A stretch of 64,000 bases of DNA from Laburnicola sp. R22_1 (GCA_014281115.1 JACONQ010000021.1:186001-250000); one strand, 5' to 3'; shown: positions 41,199 through 52,666, counted from the first letter of the stretch. The notes: generated from the sequence alone by a model not told the origin. A program made the numbers and translations.

Positions 41199-42521
41199 CT
41201 GTGGTATCCGGCCGAAGTAGTGTAGGTGGGTCGCGCACAGCAGGGGTGCGCATCCTATGTAATTAAATACGACTTTCTGACAAATCCACATTTAGCGTCA
41301 CCCAATTTGTATAGAGATACGTGTTTCTTTGTCGCGCTTCTTCATCCCCACGTCACCCGCATAATGTCCGAACCACCTTCTACACCTCGCCATCGATACC
41401 TTACCCGCGATGAGGCTGTAGAGGCACGCGCCCTACGTCGAGCAGGCCATACCTACGACTTTATCGCCAACCAGCTTCAATGTACAGAGAGACAAGTTGG
41501 CTACGCAGTTACTAAGGATCGCGTCACGCCCAAGAAGCGCTCCGGTCGCCCACCTCGCCTTACGGATGCCCAAGTTGATCAACTTGAGGCATATATACGA
41601 TCCTCGCGTAGTAATAGGCAGCTAAGCTATCTCCAGCTTGCTAAGGGACCTTTTGAGCACTGGGGAGTTGGCGAATATACAATTAGGAGTGCTCTACGAA
41701 GGAGAGGGTACAGACGCTGTGTAGCCCGTGCTAAGCCTCCTCTTACTGAGCAAAATCGGCAGATACGCCTTGCGTGGGCAGAGGCTCATATCAACTGGGA
41801 ACCCTGGCAATGGTGGAGGATCCTATGGAGCGATGAAACATGGATCACGGGTGGACGTCACAGAAAAGTATGGGTAACAAGGCGACCAGGAGAGGAGCTA
41901 GAGGATACCTGCCTAGTAGAGAAGATCCGCAGAAAGCGTGGGTGGATGTTCTGGGGCTGCTTCTCTGGCATGTCTAAAGGTCCTCATCTGTTCTGGGAGA
42001 AGGAGTGGAAGTCAATTAATAAGGAGAGCTACTGTGAGCGGATTGTACCACTTATTAATGGCTGGTTACGTCTAAATCCTCACCTAAGCTTCATGCAAGA
42101 TGGGGCACCAGGGCACTCAGCTGCGTACACAATAGAGGAGCTTTCTCAAAGAGGGATTTATCCTATCTTCTGGCCAGCATTCTCCCCAGATCTTAACCCT
42201 ATTGAAGCTGTGTGGAACAAGATGAAGGACTATATAGAGGTGAATTACCCTGATCAAGAAGGTGGGAGGCAGCCAACATATAATCAACTGCGTAGGATAG
42301 TACAGGAAGCCTGGGAGTCGATCACTGTAGAACAGTTAAGGGAGCTCATTGATAGCATGCCAGCTCGATGCCGGGCTGTGATTGATGCCGAAGGCGGTCA
42401 TACAAAGTACTGAAATTTGTATGTAATATTAGACAGAAACAGAAAGGTTGCATTTAATTACATAGGATGCGCACCCCTGCTGTGCGCGACCCACCTACAC
42501 TACTTCGGCCGGATACCACAG
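41199..42521 (+). mobile_element. Tc1-like DNA transposon, 1,323 bp, intact
   Basis: Terminal inverted repeats of about 70 bp beginning CTGTGGTATCCGGCCGAAGT are perfect or nearly so at both ends. They are flanked by TA at 41,197-41,198 and 42,522-42,523. One open transposase gene fills the interior, and no RIP decay is visible. Confidence 0.95.
41364..42413 (+). CDS. Tc1-like transposase (DD34E)
   Basis: 349 aa from the ATG at 41,364, which follows the left terminal repeat (an earlier in-frame ATG at 41,226 falls inside the repeat). The N-terminus has a homeodomain-like paired HTH (YLTRDEAVEARALRRAG...) and a GRPPRLT linker. The catalytic triad is in WSDETWI, MQDGAPGHS and NPIEAVWNKMKD, and the last two acids are 34 residues apart (DD34E). 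The DDE_3 block SPDLNPIE is complete. No stop or frameshift, so the element is potentially autonomous. Confidence 0.95.
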   Translation: MSEPPSTPRHRYLTRDEAVEARALRRAGHTYDFIANQLQCTERQVGYAVTKDRVTPKKRSGRPPRLTDAQVDQLEAYIRSSRSNRQLSYLQLAKGPFEHWGVGEYTIRSALRRRGYRRCVARAKPPLTEQNRQIRLAWAEAHINWEPWQWWRILWSDETWITGGRHRKVWVTRRPGEELEDTCLVEKIRRKRGWMFWGCFSGMSKGPHLFWEKEWKSINKESYCERIVPLINGWLRLNPHLSFMQDGAPGHSAAYTIEELSQRGIYPIFWPAFSPDLNPIEAVWNKMKDYIEVNYPDQEGGRQPTYNQLRRIVQEAWESITVEQLRELIDSMPARCRAVIDAEGGHTKY

Positions 42522-42523
42522 TA

Positions 42524-43043
42524 ACTCCCTGCACGACCCATGCCAGATACCCTGTCCGCAGGGCTTTGCGCCACGCCGCTGTCTGATTCGGCCATTGCGT
42601 CATACTCTTCTTGGCTCGGGGCGATCTTTAATAGCACAGATCTGGCGCTGTCCTATCCAATAGCACGATCGACAGGGGCCCTTGCTACGACCGCAAAGAG
42701 ATGAGGATGTTTGCAACCGTATCACGCCCCACCGTCATTGTTGTTTGGAAAGCGTGGCATGAGGCTTTGCTGCGTACGTGGTTTCCGTCAGGCTGATCTT
42801 AAAATTCGAGATGGGTTTCGTCTGATGACGGGGCTTTGGTTATTCCGGGTGGCGGAAGAGTGCTTACTCAGGGGCGGTTTATCACTCATGGTTTGTTGAG
42901 TTTTCCGTAACGTGTGAGCGCCGAAGGGCTAGGTACTAATAGCTCCCTGCAACATGCTGGGATCGATCACGATCTCAAGACTCTCAACAGAAAACTCTGG
43001 AACCAGGATCTCGGAAATCCGCTTTCTACTACGTATTCATGGC
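42524..43043. other. Downstream region of SPS19, no gene seen
   Basis: About 520 bases of mixed composition between the Tc1-like element and the SPS19 stop; no supported gene. Confidence 0.5.
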
Positions 43044-44196
43044 CTACAACTTGGACTTCTTCATCCCAACGACCCCGGATACCGTGTCCCCAGAGAGAAG
43101 AAAATCGGGATAGTTGAAAGCGCCTTTGTCGACGCCCTGCGTATGCCAATGGCCGCCATCCACTAGCGATTCTAGTCAGCAAGGCGAGCAGCCTTGTGGA
43201 TATCGATCGTACTTACCGACGATGGTCTCCCCATTGACGAAGTTTCCGGCATCCGAGAACAAGTAAACAGTGGCGTCTGCGATCTCCTTTGCGTAGCCCA
43301 TCCTCTGGGCTGGAATCAACCGTGGTGCTTCCTTGCGGCTATCGTCTGTCGAAAGACGCGCCATGCCTTCTGTGTCGGCGATGGGACCTGGAGCAATCAC
43401 ATTGGACGTGAGCCCTTTCGGGCCTTGCTCGATAGCCACGGATACCGACATGGCATCGACACCTGCCTTCGCGATGGAGGCATGGCTCTGTAGTGGCGTT
43501 CCGGAATAGTGTAGTGTTCCACTAACAAAGATGATGCGGCCTCCCGTGCCGGCCTTGGGGGGAGTTTTGCCATCGGACTTGTGCTTGGTTGCCGACTCGA
43601 CTAGATATGGCAGAGTTGCTTTGAGAGTGTTATAGGAGCCCAAGACGTCGATGTCAATCACCGACTTCATCGCGTTCGATGACATCTGATCAATAGTGGC
43701 GAGGAAGTTCCCTGCCGCGCCCGCACTGCACAACATCAGCATCTCGTGTCGACCTCCAGACAAGGGCCGCTCACATCACGAAGTCGATGCTCCCCAGCTC
43801 CTCCGCGCAACGCTCAGCAGCGGCGACCAGCGCCTCTGGCTTTCTTACGTCCACAGCGCCCAGCCCTATCACCTTTGCGCCTTTCCTTGCTGTCGCGATA
43901 TCTTTGGCCATGTTTTCCGTCTTCTCGACATTGCGACCTATTATGCAGGCGTTGGCACCGAGATGGACCATTGCGCGGACTTGTGCAGAGCATATCGAGC
44001 CGGCTCCACCGGTGCAGAAGACAACTTTGTTGTCTACAGGCACAGAGTTAGCCAAGGTCCCAAACAAGTAGCTTCGCAGTCGCACTGTCTTATGCCGTCC
44101 CTGGCCAGATGCGCACCCTTTGAGACCCGGGGAAAACCTACCAAATATGCCATCCCTCCATACATCGCTCACGTATTCGTACTTCTCCATAGGCAT
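43044..44196 (-). CDS. SPS19: Peroxisomal 2,4-dienoyl-CoA reductase (SDR, Sps19 type)
   Basis: Four exons: 44196-44142, 44033-43775, 43725-43217, 43162-43044; 942 nt, 313 aa. It reduces 2,4-dienoyl-CoA with NADPH so that unsaturated fatty acids can pass through peroxisomal beta-oxidation. The start MPMEKYEYVSDVWRDGIF is followed by the Rossmann motif TGGAGSIC (about 26-33), NVEKTENMA, DVRKPEAL and DFVIAGAAGNFL. FVSGTLHYSGTPLQ...HASIAKAG has the active-site layout of this SDR branch, and VIAPGPI-DTEGM follows. The last exon ends in KKSKL before TAG: a textbook PTS1 peroxisomal signal, which supports both the splice choice and the location. Introns are 108, 49 and 54 nt. Confidence 0.94.
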
Positions 44197-44450
44197 CGTG
44201 CGCGGTGTCTTCCAAAGCGGACCTTCGGTTTCGGAGGTTTGTCGCGAAGCAGAGCTGCGGTCGTGAGCTGGTAAACGGAGGCGGTGTTTCGCTGTATATA
44301 ATACGAAGGAGAGCTCACGTAGTGTGAAATCTGCTTCGGCCGAGGACTCGATTACTGATACTAGGTACGTAACGTGGTGTAGGAGCTCGAGAGCGCAGCA
44401 CCAACAATGACGTGCCGAGGTTCGGTGTTTTCGGCGCGCTGGCCACATCA

Positions 44451-44745
44451 GGAAAGTTTTTTTAAAAAGGCTGCTCAGACGTGCGCAGACGTGCACAAAG
44501 TTGCGCATTTGTGCGCATTTTTGCACAAGCAATTTGTTAGCACAAAAATGCTTAAAGATGCGTAAAGGTGCGCAGAGGTGCGCAGATATGCATATTAAAA
44601 GAGTTTTTTTAGAAAAGTTGCTTAGACGTGCACAGACGTGCGCAGAGTTGCGCATTTATGCGCATTTTTGCACAAGCAATTTGTTAGCACAAAAATGCTT
44701 AAAGATGCGCAGACTTGCGCAGACTTGCGCAAATGTGCACAAATA
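44451..44745. repeat. 147-bp tandem repeat rich in GTGCGCA
   Basis: Two head-to-tail copies, period about 147 bp. TTGCACAAGCAATTTGTTAG starts at 44,521 and again at 44,668, and each copy opens with TTTTTTTA and GCAGACGTGC-type words. Within each copy a roughly 10-12-bp word related to GTGCGCAGAC recurs. It begins just upstream of SPS19 and leads into an AT-rich block. Confidence 0.85.
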
Positions 44746-45387
44746 GTCTAAATAAATAATTTTTTAAAGCTTTATAACTTTTTAACTAGTAAAGCTATAA
44801 ATTTAATTTTTTAATAGATTTATAAAGAAAATACTAGTCTTTAATTATTTAATCTAAAAATACTATTTTTATTACGTAATTAGTTAGTAATTAATAAGAA
44901 ACTCTTTATTTTACTAGTTATTATATATATTACGTAATAATATTATATATATATATAGTACTAATAATATAATATATAAATATTAAAAAAGTTTTAATAA
45001 AAGTAAAGTAGTTAAAAAGTTATTAAAGTTTAAACTTTTTTAAATAGTGTTTTTGCCAAGCCACTAATTTTCGTCTAATCTAATTCTTTTAAATAATTAT
45101 AAAACTATATTTTTCTATTTTTAAACCTACAAAACTTAGAATTTAGGATTAGATAGAAGCTCTATATAACACGCTAGTAATTAATACTATTATATTAACT
45201 TAATTACTAATTCCTATTTAGTAAAGGACTTTATACTTTAAAAAATCTAATTTTTTAAAAGCTTACTAAGCAGATTACTAAGTAGATTACTAAGCTTTTT
45301 TTAAATTTTAGCCAATTAAAGAGCTTTATTTGCTGATTAATCAGCATTATTTTAATAGCCTAGGTGCTATAGGTGCCCTATAAGCAC
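44746..45387. other. AT-rich gene-free block
   Basis: Extremely AT-rich sequence of TA-rich words with no coding capacity; RIP-flattened repeat DNA. Confidence 0.75.
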
Positions 45388-45537
45388 TGGCGGCATAGGT
45401 GCGCATCCTTGCGCAACCTTGCGCATGCGCACGCTAAAAAAAAAGTAGTATCGCGGGTGCGCTTGGAGCGCTTTTGGTGCGCAAGCGTGCGCAGAGCCGC
45501 CCAGGTGCCGCAGGTGCGCACGCACGCTCAAAATTTT
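45388..45537. repeat. TGCGCA/GGTGC-rich low-complexity field
   Basis: Overlapping words GGTGCGCA, TTGCGCAACC, TGCGCATGCGCACGC and GGTGCGCACGCACGC give a GC-rich island inside AT-rich DNA. It shares the TGCGCA vocabulary of the repeat at 44,451-44,745 and stops just before the large element. Confidence 0.75.
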
Positions 45538-46284
45538 TCCTGATGCACAATCTGCTATGTTCGAAAATTGGGGGATTTCTTGGCACCGCCATCTTAGGAT
45601 TTTCTCCCCCCACTAAAATTATACTAAACGCGTAAATTTAATTATAATGCGTTTTTGACTCTATATTAATAGCTAGCATCTCTATATAAGTTAAAGCTAT
45701 AAAGATAGCCTATAGAGCGTATATTAACGCGTTTTTTAGTATTATAGTTATTAAAGGGGACCTAACAGAGGCTATATACGCTGCATATACTACTAATAGT
45801 GTTTTAGTTTACTATTTATAAGCTTTTACACCTACTTTAGGTGCCTATTTTATTAACTATAGTCTTTTTATACGTACTTATTATAATATATAGAGGTTTA
45901 CTAAATTAGACTAGTATTTATACACTATTACTACTTATAAGGCCTACTTATATTATACTATTAATAATATTTAAAGTAACCTAAGGCTTTATAATAATAT
46001 CTATTAGCCTACTAAAAGACTAGAGAGGTTGCCTAAAATACTAGAGGAGGATAATAAGGCTCTATTTAACTAGCTTATTTATTTTAGATAAATATACTAG
46101 GATAAAATTATGCGCTAATTAGTGCTAGAGTATAGTCTAGTTATTTTCTATACGTTAGTATAGTAGTACCTAAAGGCTAATAGATAGTTAGAGTAAATGC
46201 TAAAGCCCTTCTCTATTAATTATAATAAGGACTTAAGGCAAGATTATTATATCTAGATAAGTTGCTATACCTAGGAGTAGCTAG

Positions 46285-46455
46285 TATCTCTAATAATTGA
46301 GAAATTTTTAAATATTTAAGCTAGTCTTAACTAAGTTACTAGATTAAACTTATAGGACGAGAAAGCTACTAGCAAGTATCTCTAATAATTAAGAAACCTT
46401 TAACTAGTTACTAGTCTTAAGAAGTTATTAAGATTTAAACTCATAGGACGAGAAA
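46285..46455. repeat. Two direct repeats, period about 88 bp
   Basis: The words AAGTATCTCTAATAATT-AGAAA and TTATAGGACGAGAAAG (second copy TCATAGGACGAGAAAG) occur twice in the same order, with transition differences between copies. Confidence 0.65.
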
Positions 46456-48194
46456 GTTAATTAAGGCATATTACTATCTTCTAATTTAGGAAAAACTTTA
46501 TTAAAAATTTCAATTCATACTTTGGATAGACAATAGGCCACTAGTGTTAGTTTTCTCTTAACCCCCTTTAAAGGGCTTTTTTCACTAGGGGAAAGTGCTT
46601 CTCGTCTACCTGTACTATTTGCCTGTGGCTGTATTTACTTTACAGAAAATTTAGAAGCAATAAAAATATTAATAATATTTAGAAGTAGCTCTACTTTATT
46701 AATAAGGTAATTTTTAATAAAAAAGTTAGGCTAGTAATATAAGGCGTACGTATAAATTAGGGAGAAGAGTTATTATACCTAGAATATATATTATAGGGAT
46801 ATATAGGCAATTTTGCTAGCCTATACTATTAAGTATAGCTACTTATCCTACTATAGAATTAAAGAGGGCTACTATAATTATAAGCTATTTACTAAGTAAA
46901 TTAAGACATAATTAATTTTAACTTTACGCACCTTTTATAGTAATAGGCTAATAGTAATTATTTTTAATAATATGTTTATTTATACTAATAATCACGTCTA
47001 TACTATTATTAAGCGTGCTAGCTATATCCTTTAGTACTTGCTACTATACTTACCTAACTATAATTCTATTAAGCTTACCTTTTAGTGTTAAAGATATAGA
47101 TCTGCTATAACTACTACTTTATATAGTATTATTTTAGGCGCTTAAACTTTAGAGACTTTTTATAAGTAGCTATTATAAAAGGAAGTATAATAGGTTTATA
47201 AGAAAGTACTTTAAGTATATAGTAGGTAGTCTATATATTAATAAGGATATATTACTAAAGGTAAGGCGTTAGCTATAGTAGGAGTTTAGTTTTAACTTTA
47301 CAGATAATAATAAGTAACTTATTAATAATTATATAGTATAATATATAGCTATAATACTACTTAAACTTATAACTTCTCTACTACTTTATACTACCTATTT
47401 TCTTTACACTTATTAACTTTACGCTTGCGCACCTACTTTCTTTTTTAATTACTTTAATAAGATCTTCTAAGAAAATCTCTAGTCCCTATACTTCTTACCT
47501 TATATATATGTCTAGGGAGGCTATAAGTAGAGTTGCTTATTTAATACTCTAAGCACTAGTTTCTAATATTCTTAAATAGCTAAAGATGCTCCCTATATTA
47601 ATAGCACGTCTATTAGCGGTAATAAATAGGCGCACTAGATATAGGATAGTAACTCTTATAATACTTCTTATACACCTTTTAATACTTTTTCTAAACCTAT
47701 TATTTTATATAAGGCGCGCGTAGGCTAGATACTACCTTTACTTCTTTTTAAGTATATATTAGTCTTAATCTAGAAGGTAGTTAGGCTTACTAGAAGTAAG
47801 TAGAGTATTAAAGGCTTATACAAATATAAGCTCCTAAAGAGTGCTAGCGTATAGTAGTAGGATATAGTAAGAGTAAAAGAAGTTAAAAGAGTTATTCTTA
47901 TTATTCTTTAAAAAGGCTTTTAAGTATAGTAACCTCCTACTAAAGTAGAAGAGTCCTATAGGAAAGACTTAAAAGGTGTAAGGATGCTTTTTTAGTGTTA
48001 GATTTTATATGTATAGCCTTATAAAACTTATAGTTTAAGGGCAGTAATAGAATAATAGATAATATAGTAGTAGTAGTAAGAGTAGTAAGGTACTTATTAT
48101 AGAGAGCGTAAAACTTATTTATAAATATATACTATTACTATAGTAACTACTACTACTTTATTTATATTTTAAATAAGAAAGTTATAATTTTTTT

Positions 48195-48403
48195 ACTTTA
48201 TATAGTAACTCTAGAAACCTTAGTCTAAATCTAAGTATATAAAAGTAACTCTAGAAATCCTAGTCTAAATCTAAGTATATAAAAAGTAACGTCTAAAACC
48301 CCTACCTATACCTATATATATATAAAAATATATATAGCTAGTAAAGAGGATTTTAGGGGTTACTTTTTATATGCACAGATTTAGACTAGGGTTTCTAGAG
48401 TTA
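48195..48403. repeat. Inverted repeat, MITE-like, with a duplicated left arm
   Basis: The left unit AACTCTAGAAA-CCTAGTCTAAATCTAAGTATATAAA is present twice in tandem (48,200-48,240 and 48,246-48,285). It is then mirrored at 48,362-48,403 as TTTTTATATGCACAGATTTAGAC and TAGGGTTTCTAGAGTTA. The outer parts AAAACCCCT / AGGGGTTACTTTT also pair. No coding capacity. Confidence 0.65.
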
Positions 48404-48464
48404 TTATAATTCTTAATTTTTTTAAATTTATAGTAATTTATAGTAATTTATAGTAGAATACCTA

Positions 48465-48550
48465 AGTAGGGGCTTTGCTTTTTTATCATGTTATTTAAGA
48501 TAAAAGCCTTTGTCGTGCTACCCCTAGGTAGTTAATATAACGCCACATAG
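48465..48550 (-). repeat. Dispersed 100-bp repeat, copy 3 (reverse)
   Basis: Reverse-strand copy of the unit at 4,602 and 52,352: CTACCTAGGGGTAGCACGAC, then AAAGGC, preceded on that strand by TATGTGGCGTTATATTAA. Confidence 0.65.
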
Positions 48551-49113
48551 TAGAATATAGACTTATATATAGTAAGGTTATAATAAATATAGTTCTTATT
48601 ACTACTATATAACTATAATAGACTTTTAGAGATATTTTTGTATATATAACACTATAAACTATAGAAATAAATATTAACTAAGTATTACTCTATTATTCTA
48701 GATATTGCTACCACTACCACGTAATATATTCTAAAGACTTAACACTATATAATATAAAGGCTTAAACGCGCGTATATCCTTTACAAAGTGGCAAATAACT
48801 CTATTCTTTAATCTAAACTATATAGCAATATTATATAGGTTGCTTTTAGAGTTTAATATATAGTAGAGATTGTTAATTATCTACTATTATTTAAGTACTA
48901 CCTCTATAGCCTGCGTATAGTTATACTATTTATCTAAAGCCTACTTATTAATAAGCTACTAAAAGAACTTCTTTATAAAGTCTCTATTATCTCTAACTAA
49001 GCGTATAGGACTTAATAAGAGTATATTAAGAGGAGGGATAGCTTAAGAAGTAGGTGTAGGAGCCTTAATACAATTATTAGACGTAAAAGACGTAATAAAA
49101 GAAACTAATAGTA

Positions 49114-50433
49114 CAGTACTAAGCCAAAAGTCTGTTCCCCGCAGGGGTAAGCGAGGTCCGCCATCATCACCACCCCGTCGCGCAGAGCGCTCCGGCACCC
49201 CAATATCGCTCCCGGAGAGTTAATAATTGATATAGAGATAATTATTTGATCAATATTTTGTTTGATACCCGCGCGCACGCCGGAGAGCAAGTAGGCGGCG
49301 CGGCATACTAAGTATAAGCTTGCGAATCAGCGAATCAGGGATCCTACGCCAGCAATCTTTTAACGCCGCGCAGAAGGTCTCAAAGTCCTCGTCGCTGTCG
49401 CCAAGGTCGCCCATATTGGGGTAACGCTTATGGAGTTCTCTCTTAAGGGACCACTAGAGATGTTCAATAGGGTTAATGTCGGGGAATAACGCGGCCACTT
49501 GATCGGTTGTATGCCGTGTTCCGCCAAAAATCGAGCAACTATCGCGCCCTGTGGATGGGCGCGTTGTTGTGCATATAGATATCTCCTGCGTGATAATTAC
49601 AGAGGAGTCCTTTGCGTAGAGCTTTAATATAACTCCATACGCTGTATCCTTTGCAACGAGCTGCTAGGTCCCTAGACATGATTACTAAGGGACTCCGCCG
49701 AACCCGCCCTCTCCGATCAAGCCAGATACTCGCCCACACCATTGCCGCGCGAGATCTTGATATAACTGTCTCCTCGATCATCTCATGTCTCCATTTCTCG
49801 TGTGGGAGGCGAAAAACCCATGTAGATGTGCCGCCGGAGCGTCTTTGAATAGAGCACTCATCAGAGAACCAGAAGGGCTGTCCGCGCCAATTCTAATTGC
49901 GATATTCCCGTTCGAATTGACGCCTCTCCTGGGCCACCGCGCGAGTGATCTTGGGCTTCCGCGCTGCCTGGAAGTTGGTCAGGCTCTCTGCCTTCAATGC
50001 GCGATATGCAGTCGTTCGAGAGATGCGGCGGAGGGAGGCCTCGCGGAGGAGGGCTGGGTATTCGATCCTCGGGTTTTTCGTGCCTCTTAATAGAGTACAC
50101 GCTTGTCATGTGTATTAAGCGCCTGGGGACGCCCTGATTGAGGCCGCGATTAATTGTGGTGTTGTTCTCCATATCTCTAAAGTGTTTTGTTAATGCAGCG
50201 ACGCGTACAGTTAAACTCCTCAGCCAACTCCCGCGATGACGCGCCCGCCTCACACTTCGCGATAATTAAATGCCGTTGCTGGACAGATAATTCGGCATTG
50301 CGGCGACGATTTCCTGAAATTTCTACACCAAAAGAGCTCATATTGGTGGAGTAATGTAGTGTTGAAAATAGGCTGTTGGTGTTAGTGTACGCGCGCTAGC
50401 GTGTTGGGGGAACAGACTTTTGGCTTGGCACTG
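49114..50433 (-). mobile_element. Nested Tc1/mariner-type element, 1,320 bp
   Basis: Ends CAGT-CTAAGCCAAAAGTCTG and the mirrored ...CAGACTTTTGGCTTGGCACTG form roughly 27-bp inverted repeats ending in CTGTTCCCC. TA lies on both sides (49,112-49,113; 50,434-50,435). It is much GC-richer than the element around it and so is a later arrival. Confidence 0.88.
49140..50341 (-). pseudogene. DDE_3 transposase, broken
   Basis: The start ATG is at 50,341 (MSSFGVEISGNRRR). Fragments 49,861-50,253 and 49,539-49,781 keep the HTH region and the catalytic core: MVWASIWLDRRGRVRRSPLV, then IYMHNNAPIHRAR, where the usual second acidic residue (QDNAPIH) has become asparagine. Several stops interrupt it. Different family from the intact Tc1-like element at 41,199. 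Confidence 0.82.
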
Positions 50434-52268
50434 TAATAGACTATAAGGCTAGCCCTACTATTAACGCTAGAGATTTAGGTAATATTACTAGTACTTCTTC
50501 TTTAGCCTAAGCTACTCCCTTTGCTCCTTATACTTCTTCTTCTTCTCTTTTAAATAACTAATCTAATACTTTATTTTACGCCTAGCTATTTCTTACTTTA
50601 TATGCTTTATCTCTACTATATTAGAAAATAACTTATTAGAGTTATTGCCACTACTACCTTTACACTTCTTCTTACCCTTGCCTTTATAAGTGTGCCTATT
50701 AACGCGCAGCTTATTGCTATAGTTAGTACGCTAATAGTTAATAAACTACTATAGTAAAGTCTTAATATAGACGCCTAGCTATTTCTCTAACTAACGCTTT
50801 GCCTAAGTCTTACTATTAGTAGCATAGATTTTAAAGTGCTTATAACTTAGTAGGTTTACTTAGTACTAAAGGCTATAATTATTATAAAAGTTCTTATAGC
50901 AGATCTAACACTTATAGAGATAACTAATAAACTTAGTAGTATTTAGTTAAGCCTTTATCTACTTCTACTACCTTTACTCTATTACTATACGCAAAGTATA
51001 ACTCCTACTACTACTTACTATAGTATAGGCGATAGTAGGCTTCTTTAGCATATCTAATAATAGCTTATTAATAGCGCAAGTATAAGAAAAGGCCTTTAAT
51101 TAACTTTAGACTTTAATCTTTATCTCTACCTTAAATTAGACGCTATTAACTCTTTTAAATAGTAGGACTTGCTAATCTATAAACTCTATTAATATAGAGC
51201 CTAATTTTAGGCTTAACTCTATAAAAGTCTTATATTTCTATATCCCCTTTAGCATAACTTTAAAGGCAACACTTATTATTAAAAGATAATAGTCTCTACC
51301 CTTAACTCTAGACCTAGAGTCTATAATTAGGTCTTCTAGCTTATTCTTTAGCTTACTTATAAGAAAATTGCAATAAGTACTAAAGTTAAAGTTCTTAACT
51401 TTAATAAGCTTATTAACGTATAGGATATAGTTAAGGTATATAGCATACTTTAGCTTAGTTAGTAGTAGTAATAATAATAGTATAGGATAACCTTATATAG
51501 GCGAAGAAGATAATAGGATAATAATAGCTTAGTCTAGTAATAGTACCTTAAGTAGTATTAAAGGCGCTATTAAAGGCATTAGTATTAGCGCTAAAGTTAT
51601 TACTTTTAATGTGTTTAACGCCTTTAACTTAGATAACTTATAGGCTAATTTTACTAGCTTTTTAGGCTTTGCTATAGTTATCTCTATAATAGCTAAGACT
51701 TTAGTATTAGTATAATAGCTAGTAATTAGTCTTCTCTACTATACCTACAACTTATAAGCTGCCTAGAGAAATAATATAAGAGCTATACCTATATAAGTAT
51801 GTATATAGAGTCCTAGTGTTAAATTTGTGTTAAAATTAACTATTTATAATAGCTATAATACTAAAAAACGCGTTAGTATATACTATATAACTAGGCTAAA
51901 TAGCCTTATAAGTGTTAACTTACTATATGCGCGTAATTAGGATTCTTTACTAAAAAACTAGCTAAATTTATAAGTCTTACACAAATTAAGTAGTAGGGAA
52001 AAATTTACGCGGTCTGCTAAGAAATCCCCAATTTTCGAACATAGCAGATCCCGGCTGTTGCGGAGAGCTAGGGTAACAAACAGAGAGACTGCATAATGTA
52101 TGTAAGTGTAATAAGGAATTCTAGCTGTAAAGCATCAGCTCCACCACAGCAAACAAGGAGAGATCACCATGTTAGCAGTTCGGCGCCGCATCCTTTGAGT
52201 TTATAGAACGGCCGGAGCTTGGGCCCCTCGCTCCTTCCTACGTTGCAACCTTGGAACCTTGGAAACCC

Positions 52269-52301
52269 CCACATCACGTGCTACTAGCCGCCCCAGCCAC
52301 G
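52269..52301 (+). repeat. Shared 33-bp motif, copy 1
   Basis: CACATCACGTGCTACTAGCC followed by GCCCCAGCCAC; the second copy is at 57,641-57,673 with three differences. Confidence 0.7.
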
Positions 52302-52351
52302 TTGTCCATATATCTAATCTGATAGCTTAGGGATTTAGACCTAATGGTGTG

Positions 52352-52465
52352 TTAAATTAATCTACCTAGGGGTAGGACAATAAAGGCTTTCATCTCAAAT
52401 AACGTGACAGAAAAAAGCAGAGCCCCCTTCTTAGTAAACAAAAAGAGCGTAAAAAGGTGATCACA
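52352..52465 (+). repeat. Dispersed 100-bp repeat, copy 4 (least decayed)
   Basis: Contains CTACCTAGGGGTAGGACAAT, CATCTCAAATAACGTGACAG and AGCGTAAAAAGGTGATCAC. Compared with copies 1-3 it retains C and G where they have T and A, making it the best view of the ancestral unit. Confidence 0.7.
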
Positions 52466-52666
52466 AAAAAAGCTAAAGATTATTATTATAGAAGATTCTA
52501 ACCTGTTTAAGTCTATACTATACATAGAGAGTGCAAGTAGGAAAAGTCGAAGAATATCAATACATTTGATAACAATTGCTAAGAAAGGACACCCACGTAA
52601 CTTGAACATACAGTCGCCTTCGGTGGAAACTCTACATACGTCTCATCCCCAGATTATTTCACACTA

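Larger units (their letters stand above)
45550..52049. mobile_element. 6.5-kb RIP-decayed element with terminal inverted repeats
   Basis: The left end ATCTGCTATGTTCGAAAATT at 45,550 and its reverse complement ending at 52,049 match over about 36 bp (with one G-run indel). I see no clear target duplication. The interior is very AT-rich, full of stops in all frames, and contains direct repeats (46,285-46,450, period about 88 bp), an inverted repeat (48,195-48,403) and a nested Tc1/mariner element (49,114-50,433). No transposase signature survives, so the superfamily is unknown. Confidence 0.62.
52050..52666. other. Downstream region of the carboxypeptidase, with repeat relics
   Basis: Holds a 33-bp motif shared with 57,640 (52,269-52,301) and the least-decayed copy of the dispersed 100-bp repeat (52,352-52,465). 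No gene seen. Confidence 0.6.

Noticed and set aside
44451..44745. CRISPR-like repeat-spacer array
   Set aside because: Only two long tandem copies without unique spacers, and the host is a eukaryote.
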